A DNA stretch of 64,000 nucleotides from Metridium senile (Eukaryota; Cnidaria; Anthozoa; Actiniaria; Metridiidae): NCBI GenBank assembly GCA_949775045.1, contig OX459101.1, forward strand, positions 10,009,101 to 10,073,100, given 5' to 3'. The position numbers and the translations under genes were made by a program. How positions within the stretch are numbered: the first letter of the stretch is position 1; each line of letters starts with the position of its first letter. Of this stretch, positions 56,881 through 64,000 are shown one piece after another. The notes beneath the pieces were generated by a model. It had not been told where the DNA came from. It saw only the letters and a program-made list of their open reading frames with translations, and ran no database searches.

Positions 56881-57030
56881 ACAGGGACCCCTAATCCATC
56901 AATAATTCCTTGTAAATTTCACAATAAAATATTCATTATTCATTATATTCATTATATAATAAAATATTCATTATACTCGCCGCTCGGTTAATATTCATTG
57001 ATAACCACTTCTCCTTCGGCGAATAATTAG

Positions 57031-57975
57031 CAAATCGAATGTGGTTTAGCGTTGTCTGTACTCTTATCGACAACGATATTCGTCATGACAGTGGTCAAAA
57101 TGTTGTGGACTCACGACGCGCAGCGGAGTGAGTCAGCAACAAATTTTGACCACTGTCATGACGAATATCGTTGTCGATAAGAGTACAGACAACGCTAAAC
57201 CACATTCGATTTGTTTTTTACAACACAAACCAAACTAAATGTACAAAAAGTAAAATGTCAGTTAACGGACGAAAAATGACGAATTTGTCACGCATCGAAA
57301 TCAATGGTTTCTCTTCAAGCTACGGAAAATCACGAAAATGATCTTTTTTCAGCCGAAAAAAAACAAATAAGCTTATTTTCATACAGAAATACAGTGCACA
57401 GTTTGTCTTGAGAGACTGTTAAGTGAAGTTAGAAAAGTAAAAGCACAAGAACGTCAAACACGGCCGATTAGCTTGGTTCAAATTTCACACTTTCAAACAA
57501 ATTGCATTTTAAATTAATAAAAACAGATCATATAGAAGATTACACAATACCGGATATGTCTAACCTTTGTACAACATTCTAAGCTTTTCAAATCAGTCCT
57601 GAACGAATGGTATTGTTCGTCAAAATGTAATTTTGAGCACATTTTTTGTTGAAAAGACTACCGATTTGATTGTAAGTGAAGATTTGTCGAAAATACTGAA
57701 AAAACGCATAAAATTAAAACGACAACAGCTCCATGACAGCATAGTTACATTTATTACAATTTGCTACTTACAGAAAAGTAATTTCCATTGATAGTTTATC
57801 CATAAACTTCTTTTTAAAATCCTTTTTTGACGAAAAAACTTTGTGGATGACAAACTTTCCCTCAAATCCGCACGAGTGTTGTGTGACATGATGACGTGAT
57901 CATCGTTGTCTGGACTCTTATTTACCACTGTAAATCAACCAATCAGCGCGCGAGAATTCACACAAGTGTTGTAAA
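57031..57975. mobile_element. Palindrome-bearing DNA element, copy B (reverse orientation)
   Basis: It begins with the terminal hairpin (arms CAAATCGAATGTGGTTTAGC, 57031-57213) and ends ACACAAGTGTTGTAAAA at 57975. It matches copy A (41154-42564) in reverse, without the two younger insertions, so it shows the intact form at about 945 bp. Non-coding. Confidence 0.7.
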
Positions 57976-60900
57976 ATTGCTAATTGTACGGTCTTCGATT
58001 GCGCGCGCGCGTTGTTGATGAAAAAAATTGGCCTTCGTCGTCTAGCTGACAAGTATTGGGCTTCCTGTGGTCTGCGCGCGCTTCCAGCTAGCTAGCTAGC
58101 TACCTCTCGCCTCTACTTTAAGGTGATGTTACCATAGGCAGCCCAACTACTCCTTTCGAGGATTTTTTATTTTTCAATAAAGATTCAATGGAAAAAAATG
58201 CGCGCGACTATTTTGGTTTCTTCGTTTGGCGCGCGCTTGTAGTCTTTGGGTTTCCTGTGGCGCGCTTGTAGATTATGGGGTTCCTGTGGTCAATCCCGCG
58301 GAATGGATGGTCAGCAGGGTCAGGTACCTTGTATATTGTGACAAGGCATGAAACACGGGTCACGTGATGGATCGATGTGTGCCCCAGGTAGCTGGGACAC
58401 TTTTTCGTGAAGCGCTCGGGATTTTTCATTCGTTTGACATTCGTAGAGTAGGTCGAACAGTCTCCGAAATTAAATAGAATGACGTCTTTAGACTTTACAA
58501 CAAAACACAAAACAAAACAAAACAAATAGACGGAGGAACAGCGAAAAAGTTGTGTTTGCTACCTGTTCACTTTTTAAAAATGGCGTTCAAAATGTCGAGT
58601 AAATATTTTCTTTTTGTTAAAAAGCTGGTATAAACAAAGCAAAAACAACAAAAACACTCAATGCATCACATAAACAGAACAGGTCAGTTCTAAAAGTCAC
58701 TTTTATTGTTGAATAAGAGCGAAAAAAGATCAAAAAAGTATATATTTGACAGTTTTGTTTTTGAATTAAAAAGAGTACAAAAAAGCAGCCTAATTAGGTT
58801 ATTGATGTCAAAGGATAAAGTAAGATATCTGTTCAGTGAAGAAAGTGAAGTTCAATTTCACATTTCTAAACAATGCAAACCCAGCGAATGACAAGGCATC
58901 CAACGGACAAGTTTAGGACACAAATTATTCACTTGAATAAATAAGCTTGCAAAAACAGATGCTTTACGATATAACTATAGTCAATATCTTAAGTATTCAT
59001 CAATGCATTTTTGTTCAAAGCAGGATTACCTGACTATCATGGCGATTTCTGTTCGTCCGAATTTAGCCGTGAATTTTACTTGATTGAAAAATGTCCAAGC
59101 AATCCTCAACTCAAACCAGCCACATAATGTCGATGTCAGTAGTGAGTAAATATCATCTTCTTGAGGTTAAAGGATGTCTAGATTTGTTTGTTAGTCAATA
59201 AATCCTTCATTATTACGACCAAAAGCATCGGGGATTTCCCAACAAGAACCGGCCAACAAACATGTTATTGACGACAAACTCGATCGTTTCCGCATTAGCT
59301 TGCAAACTACATTGTTTTCCCCGTACCAGCTTTACCTCCTTTGCTCGGTGTTTAAAGTAATTTCGGCCATTATGTGTAAGAAAATCCCTAAAAAAAAGCT
59401 TTTACGACGGACGAAGTATTTAGTTTTAGGTAAAAATATTCCGAAAATTCGCCAAGATTTCGGAAAAATTCGTGCATTCACGACAGTTCACGACTTCCTC
59501 GAAACCTCTACGAATGTCCTACGAATGTCAAACGAATGAAAAATCCCGAGCGCTTCACGAAAAAGTGTCCCAGCTACCTGGGGCAAGCAGGTGGGAATTT
59601 GGTCTGCGCATGCGTGAATTTGGTGCCCAAAATAACGAAAAAGGCGCGAATGGCTTACATTCGAAAGATTTGACAAGGTGTTCAAAATTTGTCCATGAAA
59701 ACGTAAAAAATACCGTTCAATCCGAGTTTTATTTTGTTCATTTGGATCTTAAATATTTGTTATTTCACAGCAAGTATTATGAATACTATTTTCTTGTAAG
59801 AAGTGATATTTTAATCAAAAGAATCGTTTTTTTAATCATCGAGTCGTTGACAACACTTGGCCTTCGGCGAAACTGTTTACAAGTTTACGTGTGGCACTTC
59901 AAAATATCTGATATTTGAACCATTAAGAAAGATTTCTTCAATTACAAGTTGATTCTGTACATGTTACCTTTCAAGACTCTAAATTGGAAATGGTTAAAGT
60001 GTCTTTGATGCTGCTTTTATCCTTGCTGGAAGTATAGTGTCCTGACTATCTGCCTGTCTACACTTGAGCTGAATGGATCACTTTGAAGGAAAAAAAAGGC
60101 CAGTAAACGTATTGTATTTGTCATTTTATTATGCTTTTCAACTAAATAAAACTATTAAACATATTCAGTGTTAAGGTTTTGACTTTAGCTAATATTATGC
60201 AAGTTCAAAATCTCCGTTCTACTTCAGTCTGTCTTTCGCCGAAAAGTGATCAAAAGCAAAACATTTCAACGTATGTTTTACGACCAAAAAATCAATGAGA
60301 AAGCGAATGTTTTATCATTTTTTTCAAGCAGTGTTTGATTATATTAGGCATTAAAATTATATTCATGTGCATTTGGCGATGGAGAGTTCGGCTAGATTTT
60401 TTGCAAACGGCTCATAAATGTAAACACATTTTATGCAAAATTGAACAAAAAAACTTCCAAACATTTCAAGAAAAAACAAACCTCACATATAAAGGTTAAA
60501 TGAACTAATTTTTGTTGACTATAAGTGGTGGAAGCTTAAAGAATATGTACACGAATTGATAAAACATATCTCCTCCAGCAACTGTAATTTTCTGCCGTAA
60601 CTCAAACACACTCTTTTTTTGAAAATTTGTGTGTGTGTGTCAATCGAAATTGATTATTCATATGAAAGCGAATTTCCACAATATTTTAATTATTATCAAT
60701 TTATAGGCCAATGAATAAGCACTAATTTAAAGGCAAATAGAAAATGGAGAGTTCGTCTAGATTTTGAACTATAAGCGTAAATACGTTGTTGCACAATATT
60801 TACCTCACACAAAAAAGGTTTACAATGACATGTCGTTCTCTTCACAAATACATCGACAATTTCAAGTTTTCTCATTTAGTGAAAAGCATATATTAACCCT

Positions 60901-61815
60901 AAATACAATGCATTAACTCACCTTTCTCCTCCCTTTATAATGCCACATATTCAGCTCCAGTGCAGATCGGCGGTGCAATTTCATCATCAAGAAAGATAAG
61001 CCAAAAACCAATGACAATGTAGAAAGCCTGTGAAAGTTTAGTGCTTGAAACTGGTACACAATCAACAAGTAATTGAAAAAATCTTTCTTAATGGTTCTGA
61101 TACTGGATATTTTTGAAGTACTAGTAGGTTAATCTAGTGACAGTTCCTTCGAAGACCAGCGTTGTCAACGGTTCAATGTCGAAAGACGGCAATTTCATTG
61201 ATTAAAAAACAACTTATTCAAAGAAAATAGCCATCGTTTTACTTGCAAAGAAATAACAAATATCTAAGATCCTCAAAAAGATTAAAAAAAACTCGGATTG
61301 AACAGTTTTTTTTGCATTTCTATGGCCAGCCTTAGAACACCTCGTCAAATCTTTCGAATGTAAGCAATTCGCGCCTTTTTCTTTATTTTGAGGACCAAAT
61401 TCACGCATGCGCAGACCAAATTCCTACCTGCTCCTGGGGCACACATCGATCCATCGCGAGTTTGAGCGTCCAAGAGGAAATTCTCGTCATATAATAAAAA
61501 TTGAAGACTCAAACTGGTAAGTTATCTGGAGATAGATGATTTGTTTACATATTAGTAGAAAAATCATTAATTCGTCTTTTAGGTGATGAGATAGTAGCGA
61601 AATTGTGATCCATCACGTGACCGTGTTTCATACCTTGTCACAATATATACTTGTCTCCCGCGGGATTGACCACAGGAACCCCATAATCTACAAGCGCGCC
61701 ACAGGAAACCCAAAGACTACAAGCGCGCGCCAAACGAAGAAACCAAAATAGTCGCGCGCATTTTTTTCCATTGAATCTTTAATTTATTGAAAAATAAAAA
61801 ATCCTCGAAAGGAGT

Positions 61816-62770
61816 TTTTACAACACTTGTGTGAATTCTCGCGCGCTGATTGGTTAATTTACCGTGATCAATAAGAGGACAGACACACTGTGCTCACGTC
61901 ATCATGTCACACAACACTCGAGCAGAATTGAGGGAAAGTTTGTCAGCGACAAAGTTTTTTCATCAAAAAACGATTTTAAAAACAAGTTTATGGATAAATT
62001 ATCAATGGAAATTACTTTTCTGTAAGTAGAAAATTTTAATAAATGTAACTATGCTGTCATAGAGTTGTTGTAGTTTTAATTCTATGGCTTTTTCAGTCTT
62101 TTTGACAAATTTTCACTTACAATCAAATCGGTAGTCTTTTCAACAAAAACGTGGCTGCTCAAAATTACATTTTGGATGAACAATACCATTCTTTCAGGAC
62201 TGATTTGAAAAGCTTAGAATGTTATACAAAGGTTAGACATATCGAGTATTGTGTAATCTTCTATATGATCAGTTTTTATGCTTTTTTATGCAATTTGTTT
62301 GAAAGGGTGAAACCTGAACCCAGCTAATCGGCCATGTTTGACGTTCTTGTACATGTTTAACTTCACTTAGCTCTCCAAAGACAAACAGTACACTATATTT
62401 ATGTATGAAAATAGGCTTATTTCTTTTTTTCCGGCTGAAAAAAAGATCATTTTCGTAAATTGTGAGATTTTCCGTAGCTTCAAGAGAAACCATTGAGTTC
62501 GATGCGTGACAAATTCGTCATTTTTCGGCCGTTAACTTACATTTTATTTTTTGTACATTTATTTTGGTTTGTGTTGTAAAAAACAAATTGCACATGGATT
62601 TTTCGTTGTCTGTCCTCTTATTGACACACTCTTAACGTCATAAAATGTTCAAAACTTTGCAGTGCAACCCCTCGCTACGCTCGTGGTTCCACTTGAGTTT
62701 TGAACATTTTATGACGTCAAGAGTGTGTCAATAAGAGGACAGACAACTCAAAACCATGTGCAATTTGTTA
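61816..62770. mobile_element. Palindrome-bearing DNA element, copy C
   Basis: Same orientation and block order as copy A, starting TTTTACAACACTTGTGTGAA. Its terminal hairpin (62585-62770) has a different arm sequence (TTGTCTGTCCTCTTATTGAC) but the same architecture. It interrupts the right arm of the fold-back element: the left arm reads AGGAGTAGTTGGGC (complement, 58147-58160) without a break, while here the same words flank the insertion. Confidence 0.65.
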
Positions 62771-62790
62771 AAGTTGGGCTGCCTATGATG

Positions 62791-63411
62791 TTACACGGGA
62801 CAACTCGCAACAACAACTTTCCGCGCAACATATGTTGCGCGGAAAGTTGTCTCGTGTAACATGGCGCGTGGTCACAACTGTTAGCGATTTTTTGTTGCTG
62901 CAACATGTTGCGAGTTTTTGAACGACCATCAAAAACCTGCAACAAAATATGACGAATTTGTTGCAAGTTGATCCGTGTAGCACGCGCGCCGTCAATTTTC
63001 TGCGCAACATAAGCTTGTTAACAACGGTACGAGTTGGTGAAAAGCCCCTCTTTTCTCGCGCCTTTTAAGCCATTCCCTTGTCCACACAGCTCTGGATTTC
63101 TTCTTTGGTTGTTCTTCGTTGTCATCTACAAAACTATTGGCCAATAACAGCATCAAAACAAAGTTTGCATTACGACGAAGAGCTAGCCCACTGCTCGACC
63201 GCCATCTTTGTTTTCAAATGTGGCCGCGCGAAGACTAGTTACTAAACCGATGTTGCCATTACGACGTTGCGCTAAAAGTTGATCCGTGTAACACCCTGTT
63301 GTCAGCAAATGTTGCGTTAAAAGTTGTCTCGTTTGACATGCTTTACGCGAGAACAATTTTCCGCGCAACATTGTTGCGCGGAAAGTTGTTGTTGCGAGTT
63401 GTCCCGTGTAA
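62791..63411. mobile_element. 0.6-kb element with ends TTACACGGGACAACTCGC
   Basis: Inverted ends TTACACGGGACAACTCGCAA (62791) and the complement ending CCCGTGTAA (63411), about 42 bp. Both ends also hold a small perfect hairpin, TTTCCGCGCAACA.TGTTGCGCGGAAA. Internal fragments of the same words (GTGTAACA, GTTGATCCGTGTA) repeat several times. No gene. Confidence 0.6.
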
Positions 63412-64000
63412 CATCACCTTACAACTATTCAAGATACACAATAATATTGGCTAGCCATCAGGTAGCCATTGCAAGCGTGCAGCACACGCTGATTTCTTGC
63501 TTGCGCTAGCCTTTTTCACGCACGCCATCTCGTAAAACCGACGGCGCGCGAGAAAACGCAAACTATTTGAACAAACGCCACAGGAAGCCCAAGCAATCCC
63601 ATTTTTTTTCATCGACAACGCGCGCGCGCAATCGAAGACTGTACAATAGAAGAAGTATAATTAATTTTTTTTTGCTGATTTTACAAGGAATTATTGATGG
63701 ATTAGGGGTCCCTGTGAAAATAATCACAACTTAGCCTAAAAACTGAATGAAAACGAAATTTTCCGCTTTGGAGTGTGGCCATGCACAGCCATATACTGAC
63801 GATACTGATGTCTGTAATGCGTTAATCTAAATTAAATCATACACCTGTTTAAGAACGGTTGTCCGAGTGAATAGCAAATAGCGGTTGCACGACCGAATTG
63901 ACTTGTGAGTCTTTGATTGATTATTCATGTCTCTGGTTTCGAAGGAAACGAATTTACTGCATGATGCATTCCAACACAAGTTATTGAATAAGAGCTTGAA

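Larger units (their letters stand above)
57983..63647. mobile_element. 5.7-kb inner inverted-repeat element with CG-rich ends (fold-back type)
   Basis: Ends ATTGTACGGTCTTCGATTGC followed by (GC)n at the left, and the complement ending at 63647 at the right, paired for about 100 bp (both include TTGGGCTTCCTGTGG). Further matching inverted blocks are 58115-58330 with 61660-61815, and 59560-59760 with 61240-61440; 58375-58465 is inverted again at 59495-59580. The arms enclose about 2 kb of A/T-rich, non-coding DNA. Open frames here (58525-58208, 59472-59918, 61408-61214) are made of these repeats. Confidence 0.6.
56881..63715. mobile_element. 6.8-kb composite transposon-like region of nested inverted repeats
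   Basis: Outer inverted repeats of about 37 bp start ACAGGGACCCCTAATCCATC (56881) and end with the complement at 63715. The flanks carry a 9-bp duplication with one mismatch, GAAAATAAC (56872-56880) and GAAAATAAT (63716-63724), as for Mutator-like or hAT-like insertion. Inside are a second inverted-repeat pair (57983-63647), further inverted blocks and at least three other elements. No transposase is recognised. The right remainder of the window (63725-64000) shows no feature apart from an ACACCTGTTTAAGAACGGTT motif at 63841, another possible end of the ACACCTA family. Confidence 0.65.

Noticed and set aside
59472..59918. 148-codon ORF in the composite element
   Set aside because: It runs through inverted-repeat blocks that also appear reversed elsewhere (58208-58525, 61214-61408), and no domain is seen.

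Overview
The window is AT-rich, intron-bearing metazoan DNA, most likely from a cnidarian. Evidence: spliced genes with GT-AG introns of 0.1 to 3.3 kb, two neuropeptide-type class A GPCRs, a TTC28-like TPR-CHAT gene, an NB-ARC/TPR immune-type receptor, and more than half of the sequence in nested DNA transposons, MITEs and satellites. The assignment rests on gene repertoire and style only. No species marker is present.

Layout. 0.3-0.6 kb: first coding exon of a secreted PAN/apple-domain protein (minus strand, continues off the left edge). 2.4-4.9 kb: SINE-like and LINE remnants, a MITE and a 1.3-kb inverted-repeat element. 5.0-17.4 kb: four tandem units of about 2.27 kb, with a 3.65-kb nested insertion between units 3 and 4. 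17.8-21.4 kb: an intronless 1201-codon TPR-CHAT gene. 22.3-23.8 kb: a ~96-bp minisatellite. 24-28 kb: duplications, microsatellites and MITEs. 29.1-31.7 kb and 37.0-38.3 kb: two paralogous GPCRs on the plus strand. 39.9-40.3 kb: a dead reverse-transcriptase fragment. 40.4-55.1 kb: one ten-exon gene on the minus strand. 56.9-63.7 kb: a 6.8-kb composite of nested inverted-repeat elements.

The main discovery is the ten-exon gene. All nine splice junctions join in phase and give a 1551-residue protein: DED-like domain, NB-ARC NTPase with winged helix, TPRs, Gln-rich linker, ZU5, second ZU5 ending in His-Phe-Ser, UPA, and a caspase p20-p10 with catalytic His and Cys. It looks like a PIDD/NLRP1-type self-cleaving receptor in which the usual C-terminal adaptor (DD or CARD) is replaced by the protease itself. 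Introns 7, 8 and 9 are each mostly one different transposon.

The TPR-CHAT gene encodes a second, separate caspase-fold protease about 19 kb away. Both proteins combine TPR-type sensing or scaffolding with a cysteine protease, which suggests innate-immune or cell-death roles. That is inference. All calls come from reading the sequence; no database search was run.
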